From assembly GCA_017503735.1 (NCBI GenBank), contig JAFVSN010000006.1, positions 62,001-126,000 on the forward strand: 64,000 bases of DNA, read 5' to 3'. The translations under genes and the position numbers were made by a program. The notes beneath the pieces were generated by a model, which saw nothing but the letters and a program-made list of their open reading frames with translations, ran no database searches and was not told where the DNA came from. This document shows positions 16,612 to 24,437 of the stretch, in pieces. Each line of letters opens with the position of its first letter. Position 1 is the stretch's first letter. The DNA is from Lachnospiraceae bacterium. GTDB taxonomy: Bacteria > Bacillota > Clostridia > Lachnospirales > Lachnospiraceae.

Positions 16612-19011
16612 TTAACGTAAACTCTGAACATATCCTTTGATATCGGATGCATTGACATACTTCTTCACTTCACCGTTATTTACAACAACAAGGGTCGGTG
16701 CCTGCATGATGCCGTACTTATCCACCATATCCAGTTCTTCTTCCGCATCTACAGTCTCATATGTTACCTCTTTTAAGAACTCCTTGGCAATCTTACAATT
16801 CGGACAAGTCTTTGTGGTGAACAAATAGATACCGTCACCCTTCTTCTCCGGTGCAGAACCTTCTTCTGCCTTTGCATGCAACTGACCATCCAAAGTAATG
16901 CGGTTCGTTGCCTGATCTAACGGATCTTCCATGGTTCTGGACTGTCCCAAATCATACAATCTGCGGTTCTTATACTCTTGTGTCTTACCTTCGTTCCAGT
17001 TCTGTACCGGACGATAGTAACCGGTAATTCTGGAGTATACCTCTGCCTTTGCACCACAGTGCGGGCAGGTCCACTGCTCACCCGCGAGATAACCGTGGGT
17101 CTTACAAATGGAGTACGTAGGGGATAAGGAGTAGTACGGCAACTTGTAGTTCTTCGCAATGGTACGAACTAACTTTGCAGCAGCCTCCCAATCCGGAAGC
17201 TTCTCACCTAAGAACGCATGGAATACGGTACCGGAGGTATACAAGGTCTGCAACTCATCCTGAATATCCAGTGCATCGAATAAATCTGCGGTATAATCTA
17301 CCGGCAAGTGGGAGCTGTTGGTATAGTACGGGGTATCTCCCGGATTTCCTGCCGTAATAATCTCCGGATATTTCTTCTTATCATGCTTTGCCAAACGATA
17401 ACTGGTAGACTCTGCCGGTGTTGCTTCCAAATTATACAAATCACCGTATTCTACCTGATAATCGCTCAAACGCTCACGCATATGATTGAGCACGCGTTTT
17501 GTAAACTCCTGACACTCTTCATTGGTCATATCCTTGCCGATCCACTTTGCATTGAGGCCCGCTTCATTCATACCAAGCAGACCGATGGTAGAAAAGTGGT
17601 TCTCGAATGTGCCGAGATAACGCTTGGTATACGGATATAATCCCTCGTTCAAAAGCTTTGTGATTACGCTTCTCTTTACCTTTAAGGAACGTGCGGAAAT
17701 ATCCATCATACGATCAAGACGGGCATAAAAATCTTCTTCGCTATTCGACAAATATGCAATACGCGGCATATTAATCGTAACAACACCGATGGAACCGGTA
17801 CTCTCGCCGGAACCGAAGAAACCGCCGGTCTTTTTCCGAAGCTCACGGAGGTCAAGACGCAGACGACAGCACATGGAACGAACATCGCTCGGCTCCATAT
17901 CACTGTTAATATAGTTGGAGAAATACGGGGTACCGTACTTCGATGTCATCTCAAACAATAAACGGTTGTTTTCCGTGTCGGACCAGTCAAAATCACTGGT
18001 AATGGAATAGGTCGGAATCGGATACTGGAAACCACGTCCGTTGGCATCACCCTCTACCATAATTTCGATAAATGCCTTATTTACCATATCCATTTCTTTC
18101 TTACAATCGCCGTAGGTGAAATCCTGCTCTACGCCGCCTACAATACACGGAAGATTTGCCAGGTCTGCCGGAACCGTCCAGTCTAAGGTAATATTAGAGA
18201 ACGGTGCCTGGGTACCCCAACGACTCGGTGTATTTACACCATAAATAAAGGATGAAATGCACTGTTTCACTTCTTTGTAAGAAAGATTGTCAATCTTTAC
18301 AAACGGTGCCAAATAGGTATCAAAGGAAGAAAATGCCTGTGCACCAGCCCACTCGTTCTGCATAATACCGAGGAAATTTACCATTTGATTACAAAGGGTA
18401 GAAAGATGTTTTGCCGGAGAAGACGTAATCTTACCCGGAATACCGCCAAGGCCCTCCTGAATCAGCTGCTTTAAGGACCATCCTGCACAATAACCGGTCA
18501 ACATGGACAAATCATGGATATGAATGTCTGCCTGACGATGTGCGTTTGCAATCTCCTCATCGTAGATTTCGGACAGCCAGTAATTTGCGGTAATGGCACC
18601 GGAATTGTGAAGAATCAAACCGCCTACGGAATAGGTCACGGTAGAATTCTCCTTTACTCTCCAGTCTTCTTCTTTTACATAACTGTTTACGATGTCTTTA
18701 TAGTCCAAAATGGTGGACTTCATGTTACGAATCTTTTCACGATTCTTACGATACAAGATATAGGCCTTTGCTACATCGGTGTATCCGGTATGTTCCAATA
18801 CATGCTCTACACTGTCCTGTATATCTTCCACCGTAATGGTATTGTCTTTTACCTTCTCCTGGAAACTGGAAGTAACACGCAACGCAAGCAAATTAATAAT
18901 CTCGTCCGTATAGGACTTATTGGTTGCATGGAATGCCTTCGTAATTGCATCACTGATTTTGGAAAGATTAAATTCAGCAATCTCACCGTCTCGTTTTACT
19001 ACATTAATCAT
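16612..19011 (-). CDS. nrdD: Anaerobic ribonucleoside-triphosphate reductase with fused glutaredoxin-like domain
   Basis: This 799-residue class III reductase makes deoxyribonucleotides without oxygen. Residues 1-90 are an ATP-cone allosteric domain. The catalytic body holds conserved cysteines (MCCRLRLDLRELRKKTGG), and a C-terminal zinc site is visible as CKTHGYLAGEQWTCPHCG. The glycyl radical is in RITGYYRPVQNW near residue 690. After the radical site, residues about 730-799 form a thioredoxin/glutaredoxin fold with CPNC (FTTKTCPNCKIAKEFL) and cis-proline in MQAPTLVVV. The activase gene nrdG is not adjacent. Paired NrdR boxes lie upstream. The ATG follows GGGAG by 8 bases. Confidence 0.95.
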   Translation of the reverse strand: MINVVKRDGEIAEFNLSKISDAITKAFHATNKSYTDEIINLLALRVTSSFQEKVKDNTITVEDIQDSVEHVLEHTGYTDVAKAYILYRKNREKIRNMKSTILDYKDIVNSYVKEEDWRVKENSTVTYSVGGLILHNSGAITANYWLSEIYDEEIANAHRQADIHIHDLSMLTGYCAGWSLKQLIQEGLGGIPGKITSSPAKHLSTLCNQMVNFLGIMQNEWAGAQAFSSFDTYLAPFVKIDNLSYKEVKQCISSFIYGVNTPSRWGTQAPFSNITLDWTVPADLANLPCIVGGVEQDFTYGDCKKEMDMVNKAFIEIMVEGDANGRGFQYPIPTYSITSDFDWSDTENNRLLFEMTSKYGTPYFSNYINSDMEPSDVRSMCCRLRLDLRELRKKTGGFFGSGESTGSIGVVTINMPRIAYLSNSEEDFYARLDRMMDISARSLKVKRSVITKLLNEGLYPYTKRYLGTFENHFSTIGLLGMNEAGLNAKWIGKDMTNEECQEFTKRVLNHMRERLSDYQVEYGDLYNLEATPAESTSYRLAKHDKKKYPEIITAGNPGDTPYYTNSSHLPVDYTADLFDALDIQDELQTLYTSGTVFHAFLGEKLPDWEAAAKLVRTIAKNYKLPYYSLSPTYSICKTHGYLAGEQWTCPHCGAKAEVYSRITGYYRPVQNWNEGKTQEYKNRRLYDLGQSRTMEDPLDQATNRITLDGQLHAKAEEGSAPEKKGDGIYLFTTKTCPNCKIAKEFLKEVTYETVDAEEELDMVDKYGIMQAPTLVVVNNGEVKKYVNASDIKGYVQSLR

Positions 19012-19080
19012 ACATATATCTCCCTTCGTAACATTATGTTCTCTTTTGTACTTTCAAGACATCATCTCCGTACACTCATT

Positions 19081-19109
19081 ATATTACCATTATCTCTTGT
19101 GGTAGTCAA
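19081..19109 (-). promoter_or_regulatory. Promoter of nrdD
   Basis: Minus strand TTGACT (19109-19104), 17 bases, then TAATAT (19086-19081). It lies between the NrdR boxes and the nrdD start. Confidence 0.8.
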
Positions 19110-19117
19110 GAGAAAAA

Positions 19118-19164
19118 CCACCATATCTTGAAAAAATTTTTATTTTTTCTTCAAGATATAGTGG
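19118..19164. promoter_or_regulatory. Pair of NrdR boxes
   Basis: Two 16-bp sites, 19118-19133 (CCACCATATCTTGAAA) and 19149-19164 (read on the minus strand CCACTATATCTTGAAG), match the NrdR consensus pattern ACACWATATATWGTGT at most core positions. Their centres are 31 bp apart, the three-helical-turn spacing typical of NrdR operators. They sit directly upstream of the -35 of nrdD. NrdR itself is not in the window. Confidence 0.7.
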
Positions 19165-19259
19165 TTCATTTTTAAAAGATAGTCCAAAAGTCCTATTCAG
19201 TTTTTTCACTAAAATGTCGCCGGAAATTGACAACTCCCCACACAGTGCGCCTCCTGCCC

Positions 19260-20534
19260 TTACGGAGCTTCGTTCCCGAACAGTTGCCCGTACAAATCTT
19301 TCGGCACATACGCCTTCACGGAAGTTCCTTCTGCCACATACTCCTCGGACAACAATTCTCCGTACTTCCGTATCAATGCCAGTTTATTTCCTTCGGAATA
19401 AGAAATCACACATTCCACATACACCTTGTTGTCCCGAAGCAGTTCCGCAATCACACAAAGAAGCTCCGGTAACCCGGTTCTTTGTTTTGCACTGATTTTT
19501 ACCACCCGGTCTGCCTTTAAATCTTTGCATCCTTCCGGCGTTGTCAATAAATCCTGTTTATTAAAGGCCGTAATGACCGGTTTATCTTTTACGCCCAGAT
19601 TCCGTAACGTTTCATATACAATGTGCATTTGTGCATCCACATCCGGATTGGAAGCATCCACAACATGTAGTATCATATCCGCATACTTTGCTTCCTCTAA
19701 CGTTGAACGAAACGCATCAATCAAATGATGGGGAAGCTTTCGAATAAATCCAACCGTATCGGTTAAAAGAACCTGTTCCCCGCTTTCCAGCTTAAGCACC
19801 CTTGTGGTGGTATCTAACGTGGCAAATAACTTATTCTCTTCCAGCACTCCGGCATCTGTCAATGTATTTAATAGTGTGGACTTTCCTGCATTGGTATAGC
19901 CTACAATGGCAAGCACCGGAGTTCTGTTTCTTTCCCGCATTGCCCGTGCCACTTCTCTGTTTTTCTTTACCTGCTCCAATTCCCGGTTAAGCTGAGAAAT
20001 TCTTGCTTTGATGAGCCGACGATCCATTTCAAGCTTTTTCTCACCCGGACCTCTGGTTCCGATTCCGCCGGAAGCCCCTGCTGCACCGCCACCGATACGG
20101 GACATGGCACTGTAACTTCCGATCAATCGGGTTGCGCGGTACTTTAATTGCGCCAATTCTACTTGAAGTTTGCCCTCCCCGGTCCGCGCATGCTGTGCAA
20201 AAATATCAAGAATCACCATGGTACGATCCATTACCTTGCACTCCAACGCATCTTCCAAATTCTTCATTTGGGCCGGCGATAATTCATCATCACAAACAAT
20301 GCCGTCGGCATCATGAAGTGCCAACAGCATTGCGATTTCTTCTATTTTACCTTTTCCTATATAGGTCCCCGGATGAACAGACTCCCGGTTCTGAATTACC
20401 GTTTCCACAGTTTCCGCACCAGCTGTCTTTACAAGTTCTGCTAATTCCGCCAAGGACATTTCCGTATCATCACCGTCGGACACCCGAACCCCGACCAGAA
20501 TGACACGCTCTTTTTCTTCTTTATTCTCTATCAT
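19260..20534 (-). CDS. hflX: GTPase HflX
   Basis: This 424-residue ribosome-associated GTPase splits or rescues stalled ribosomes. The N-terminal HflX domain contains YIGKGKIEEI and GIVCDDELSPAQMKNLE; a central coiled coil (LIKARISQLNRELEQVKKNREVARAMRER) follows GGIGTRGPGEKKLE. The G domain has G1 GYTNAGKSTLLN, G2/G3 TLDTTTR and DTVGFIRKLPHHLI, and G4 NKQD. The start at 20534 (GAGGTAGGT upstream) places it 7 bases after the TPR lipoprotein gene, so it is probably last in a three-gene operon. Confidence 0.93.
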   Translation of the reverse strand: MIENKEEKERVILVGVRVSDGDDTEMSLAELAELVKTAGAETVETVIQNRESVHPGTYIGKGKIEEIAMLLALHDADGIVCDDELSPAQMKNLEDALECKVMDRTMVILDIFAQHARTGEGKLQVELAQLKYRATRLIGSYSAMSRIGGGAAGASGGIGTRGPGEKKLEMDRRLIKARISQLNRELEQVKKNREVARAMRERNRTPVLAIVGYTNAGKSTLLNTLTDAGVLEENKLFATLDTTTRVLKLESGEQVLLTDTVGFIRKLPHHLIDAFRSTLEEAKYADMILHVVDASNPDVDAQMHIVYETLRNLGVKDKPVITAFNKQDLLTTPEGCKDLKADRVVKISAKQRTGLPELLCVIAELLRDNKVYVECVISYSEGNKLALIRKYGELLSEEYVAEGTSVKAYVPKDLYGQLFGNEAP

Positions 20535-20541
20535 ACCTACC

Positions 20542-21717
20542 TCATGATTCCTCTCGTATCCGTGTAGCAAGAAACTCCAACTCGGTACGAATCTTTGTAT
20601 CCTCCGGATACTTATTCCGATACGCTACTGCTTTTTCATATGCAGTATTAAATTCCCCCATTTTTTCAAAAATAACAACTTCATTAAACCAAAGTTGCTT
20701 TCCGTGAAGGGGATCGGAAAGTTTCTGACCGGCACCGATAATCTCCAATGCCTCCGCATACTTTTCTTGCTTCATCAGACAGATTCCCATTTGATTGTAC
20801 GCAGCAGCATCTTTTGCTCCGCTTCCGTCAATATACTGCTTATAATGATATACCGCTTCACCGTAATTGGAACGGGAATGATAAATCTCTCCGATATAGT
20901 AGTGGGCATCTTCATAGCCGTTTTCCGTTGCAGACATCAGTAACGGAAGTGCCTCTTCGTATGCCCCGCAAAAATACTGCGCCTTTGCAATATAATATGT
21001 ATCCTCTTCGGAAGGATTCTCAATTCCGGTAATTACCTGCAGCAATTCCAATTGTTCTGCCTGCTTCCCCAACTTTTCCAAAACATTATATTTTCCGAAA
21101 TACAAGTCAAAATTTTCCGGTTCCAAACGAATTGCTTCATCATAATCCGCCAGACTTTTTTCATAGTCTCCCTGCACGTAACTCATATAGGCCCTGGCAC
21201 GATAACCGGCAGCATAATCCGTTTGTTCCTTTAATAATTCATCGTATACCGCAATCGCAGCAGAAAAATCTCCCTCACATTCCAATGCATCCGCAAGATA
21301 CATCCGAATATCCGCATTTAATTCCGAAAGTAAGGGTTCCGCCAATGCCTTATCAAAATAGGTCTTCGCTTCGGTGTACTTTCCTTCTTCATAATAAGAA
21401 ATCCCAATAGCACGCCATGCACGTTTATTATTCTTCCTGGTTAATTCCAAATCCCGCTCTACCACTGCGGACTCCAATGCCGTTCTGGCTTCCGGATACC
21501 GTCCCAATGCTACATAGGCATGCCCTTGTTCAATATAATATTCTGCTTTCTCCGGATTCTCCTCCAGTGCCTTTGAATAATACAATAATGCATTTTCAAA
21601 ATCCTGCTTTAAAAATGCCTCTTGTCCCATTTCAAAATACTCCGGACCTTTTCCGCATCCCCCAAGCATTACCAGCATTCCTATGCTTATGGCTACCATG
21701 AAATAACGCCCATGCAT
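20542..21717 (-). CDS. TPR-repeat lipoprotein
   Basis: This 391-residue exported protein has a lipobox: hydrophobic SIGMLVMLGGC with lipid-attachment cysteine near residue 21. The remainder is a run of about nine tetratricopeptide repeats (for example ALLYYSKALEENPEKAEYYIEQGHAYVALGRYPEA, read in sections), a helical scaffold for protein-protein contacts on the outer face of the membrane. It sits between a cysteine-rich cytoplasmic protein gene and hflX with gaps of 17 and 7 bases. No catalytic domain is visible. Confidence 0.8.
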   Translation of the reverse strand: MHGRYFMVAISIGMLVMLGGCGKGPEYFEMGQEAFLKQDFENALLYYSKALEENPEKAEYYIEQGHAYVALGRYPEARTALESAVVERDLELTRKNNKRAWRAIGISYYEEGKYTEAKTYFDKALAEPLLSELNADIRMYLADALECEGDFSAAIAVYDELLKEQTDYAAGYRARAYMSYVQGDYEKSLADYDEAIRLEPENFDLYFGKYNVLEKLGKQAEQLELLQVITGIENPSEEDTYYIAKAQYFCGAYEEALPLLMSATENGYEDAHYYIGEIYHSRSNYGEAVYHYKQYIDGSGAKDAAAYNQMGICLMKQEKYAEALEIIGAGQKLSDPLHGKQLWFNEVVIFEKMGEFNTAYEKAVAYRNKYPEDTKIRTELEFLATRIREES

Positions 21718-21734
21718 CTCCTACTTCCTCCTGT

Positions 21735-22685
21735 TTACGGCCATACCTCTTTTCTCGGCTTGCTTACTGTAATTACTTTATTTGCCTGCAAATTCGTCGT
21801 CAACATAAAGCGCACCTCATCCCGATACTCCGGTTTTGCGAAATAATACGCATAGGTATCAATCAAAAGGAATATATTTGCGCTCCGTCCTTCTAACTTA
21901 AACTGATTGAATCCCATCGGAACATAAGTATTCCAAATTTCATCCGGGGAAATATTCGTCGGATTATTCTTCTTAATATATAAAGAAGACTTCTCTCCAT
22001 ACTCACAATACCAGGTCGGCATCTCAATCTGCTTGTCTGCCGGCAGATTACGGTTTGCAAGACAAATCTCCTCCTGCTTTGCCACAAAACGATAGTGTTC
22101 CCCTCTGCGCGGACAATTCGGTACGCAGCAGGCATTTACCAAAAGCTCACACTTTTCCTTTTTCTTAATCTGCTTCAACAAATCAAAATCATGATTCAGA
22201 TTATAATCCAATACAACCAAATTATAATCTTTATCCAATTCCGCATTCAATTCATCAATATCTTTGATTTCTTTACAGGTAGAACTGGTAATCTTATAGT
22301 CCGGATAACACTCCCTAATGTACTCCTCCAAAAGCGGAGAAACCACAATAACCTCATTCATTCCGTTATTTGCTTCCAAAAGGCAGAAATTACAATACGG
22401 ATCTGCCAAATCTTCTTCCGTAATCAACGGATTGGTATAAGTAAAACGAATCGGAATCCCTTCCGCATTAATCGCTTTAATTACCTGACGAACAAACTCC
22501 GCGCTACACTGGTCTCCGCCGTTAAATCTGCCTCCGTTCCATTTGGATGTCGGAAATTCACCAAAAAAAGATGCAATTTCCAACCCCTCTCTGAAATATT
22601 CCGGCACCTGCTTAATCATATCCACAAGCAACATATTCACCGGGAAATTTGCCCGTAATCCCGGAAGATGAAACTTAACCTTCAT
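21735..22685 (-). CDS. Conserved protein of unknown function, TIM-barrel/U32-peptidase-like
   Basis: The 316-residue cytoplasmic product is not one I recognise with confidence. It begins MKVKFHLPGLRANFPVN after AAGGAGAG. Features are a cysteine cluster (DPYCNFCLLEA; ELLVNACCVPNCPRRGEHY), a strand-like VLDYNLNHDFDLLKQIK, and a late FKLEGR. The Cys-rich EVLVN..C..NCP block followed by FKLEGR recalls U32-family (YhbU/V, TrhP/RlhA-like) proteins, where such cysteines hold an Fe-S cluster. It has its own promoter and leads the operon with the TPR lipoprotein and hflX. Confidence 0.5.
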   Translation of the reverse strand: MKVKFHLPGLRANFPVNMLLVDMIKQVPEYFREGLEIASFFGEFPTSKWNGGRFNGGDQCSAEFVRQVIKAINAEGIPIRFTYTNPLITEEDLADPYCNFCLLEANNGMNEVIVVSPLLEEYIRECYPDYKITSSTCKEIKDIDELNAELDKDYNLVVLDYNLNHDFDLLKQIKKKEKCELLVNACCVPNCPRRGEHYRFVAKQEEICLANRNLPADKQIEMPTWYCEYGEKSSLYIKKNNPTNISPDEIWNTYVPMGFNQFKLEGRSANIFLLIDTYAYYFAKPEYRDEVRFMLTTNLQANKVITVSKPRKEVWP

Positions 22686-22756
22686 ATCCTTCTCTCCTTG
22701 TTCTTCTTTCAATTTATCCTCCACAAAGGAACTGTTTTCTTTTTATTACCGCCTTT

Positions 22757-22785
22757 ATTATAGCACAACCCATCGTGAACCGCAA
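22757..22785 (-). promoter_or_regulatory. Promoter of the unknown-TPR-hflX operon
   Basis: Minus strand TTGCGG (22785-22780), 17-base spacer, TATAAT (22762-22757), about 70 bases before the start codon. Confidence 0.75.
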
Positions 22786-22794
22786 GAAAAGCCT

Positions 22795-24417
22795 TTATTG
22801 CAACCACACTTCGTCCAACCAGTTAATCCGTCGCTCAATCCAGCTCAGTATTACCTCTGCCGCATCGGTGGCCCAACTTTGTTTTTTGTTCAAATCGCTT
22901 TTATACTCCGCCAAAAAAGCTCTCTCGTTTTCAAGACAAGCCGCCAGGTCACCTTCGGATTGTACCCGGGTCCAGTTCTCCCGTACAATTTCCATAAACC
23001 AATCCTGCTTTGCCAGAATCACAAACCACGGATTGGAACGGTCTCCGTATTTTTCCACAAAATCCATATCATCATAGGTTGCCGCATAATAATGTCCTTC
23101 CGGACTCCCCTGACAAGTCCAGTCAAAATCCCATGGACAAAGGAAGGTCAACTTCGGAAATTTACTTTTCTCCGAAAAGTCGATACACATATAAAAGCTT
23201 CCCTCTCCTCTGTCACGGTCCCGCATAATCTCATACAAACTGTACATACCGGCCACCGATTGCAAATCCATCACGGCTTCCACGGTATCCTTGGCATTTG
23301 TGTACTCCGAAGGAACCAGTTGATACTCTTCATTAAAACAAAGGTAATTTCCCTTTTCGCATGCCTCATATACCAAACGGAACAAATTCTTAATATAAGT
23401 CGAAATAAACTTGGTCTGTTCCTCCGAGGTAACATCCGACTTAATGGAATAATTGGCATAAGACAACTGCAATGTTGCTCCTTCCACATCCGTCACCTGC
23501 GCCTTTTCGTAATTCATACGGAAAAACGGGTGTTCCGCCGCCTTTGCGTAATTGTCGATTTCCAACAAATAACCGATTTCCGTTCCGGTTTCTTCCGGCT
23601 TCGGTTCGTAAAGATCAATTCGCTTTTTATTTACCTGAGACTGCTCACACAATAAATACACGCCTTTAAACACGTCATTTACATAAAGATGTACCAAATG
23701 GGAATCGGAACAATAATACTTTTCTCCCAAAAGCACACTGCCCATTCGGAAGGCAATCTCATCTCGCACCAGGGCTTCATCGCCACGAAGCAACACCCAG
23801 CTTTTAAACTTTGCCCCATCGTTTAGCCCTAACAGATTCTGTTTTTTCTCAAACTTAATCCGGTACGGCACTTCGTATTTCTGTACCTTTTCTTCATCGC
23901 CGTAATATGCACTGGAATTTCCCCGTATCCTTATTCCCGCAACCAAATCTCTCAATTCATGCTCTGCATCAACGTTTCCCACCGTCACTTCACAATTCAG
24001 ATACTCGCTTCTTGAAAGAATCGGTTGCCCGTTTTCCGTCTTCACACTGATTACCGGAATCGTTTCGGAAGAAGCAAACACCAACGGCTCTAAGGTGGGA
24101 GTCGGAATCGGTGTCGCTGTCGGTTCCGGTGTAGCCGTCGGCTCCGATGTCGGTTCCGGCGTTGCGGTCAGCTCCGGCGTCGGCTCTGCCTCCGGTTGCG
24201 AAGTTACTGTCACGTTCTGATCCGGTTCCGCTGTCGGCAACAGCTCCACCCCCGGTGCCTTCGATACTCCGGACGGCTCCCGATTCTTTTCGGTTTCTCT
24301 TCCGCATCCGTTACACAAACAAATTCCGATCCCAAATATTATTAACAGCACGACCGAAACAGGTTTCACTCCATTGCCTGGCCACGGACATTTTCTTCCA
24401 TTCTCTCTCCGTTGCAT
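22795..24417 (-). CDS. CotH-kinase-domain lipoprotein
   Basis: The 540-residue product has a hydrophobic signal ending in a likely lipobox (ICLCNGC, cysteine near residue 37). A Thr-Pro-Glu linker of about 60 residues (TPEPTSEPTATPEPTATP) follows, then a CotH domain from about residue 110. CotH features are GIRIRGNSSAYYG, YRIKFEKKQNLLGLNDGAKFKSWVLL, VHLYVNDVFKGVYLLCEQ and the late CPWDFDWTCQG. CotH proteins are atypical protein kinases; in Bacillus CotH phosphorylates spore coat proteins, but many Clostridia have surface-anchored CotH proteins with unknown targets. It follows the EETKA-repeat amidase gene by 20 bases, suggesting joint action at the cell wall. Confidence 0.82.
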   Translation of the reverse strand: MQRRENGRKCPWPGNGVKPVSVVLLIIFGIGICLCNGCGRETEKNREPSGVSKAPGVELLPTAEPDQNVTVTSQPEAEPTPELTATPEPTSEPTATPEPTATPIPTPTLEPLVFASSETIPVISVKTENGQPILSRSEYLNCEVTVGNVDAEHELRDLVAGIRIRGNSSAYYGDEEKVQKYEVPYRIKFEKKQNLLGLNDGAKFKSWVLLRGDEALVRDEIAFRMGSVLLGEKYYCSDSHLVHLYVNDVFKGVYLLCEQSQVNKKRIDLYEPKPEETGTEIGYLLEIDNYAKAAEHPFFRMNYEKAQVTDVEGATLQLSYANYSIKSDVTSEEQTKFISTYIKNLFRLVYEACEKGNYLCFNEEYQLVPSEYTNAKDTVEAVMDLQSVAGMYSLYEIMRDRDRGEGSFYMCIDFSEKSKFPKLTFLCPWDFDWTCQGSPEGHYYAATYDDMDFVEKYGDRSNPWFVILAKQDWFMEIVRENWTRVQSEGDLAACLENERAFLAEYKSDLNKKQSWATDAAEVILSWIERRINWLDEVWLQ

Positions 24418-24437
24418 ACTTTCACTCCTATACTACT

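Noticed and set aside
23990-24307. Gly/Asp/Thr-rich 105-codon minus-strand frame
   Set aside because: An out-of-frame reading of the Thr-Pro linker of the CotH lipoprotein.
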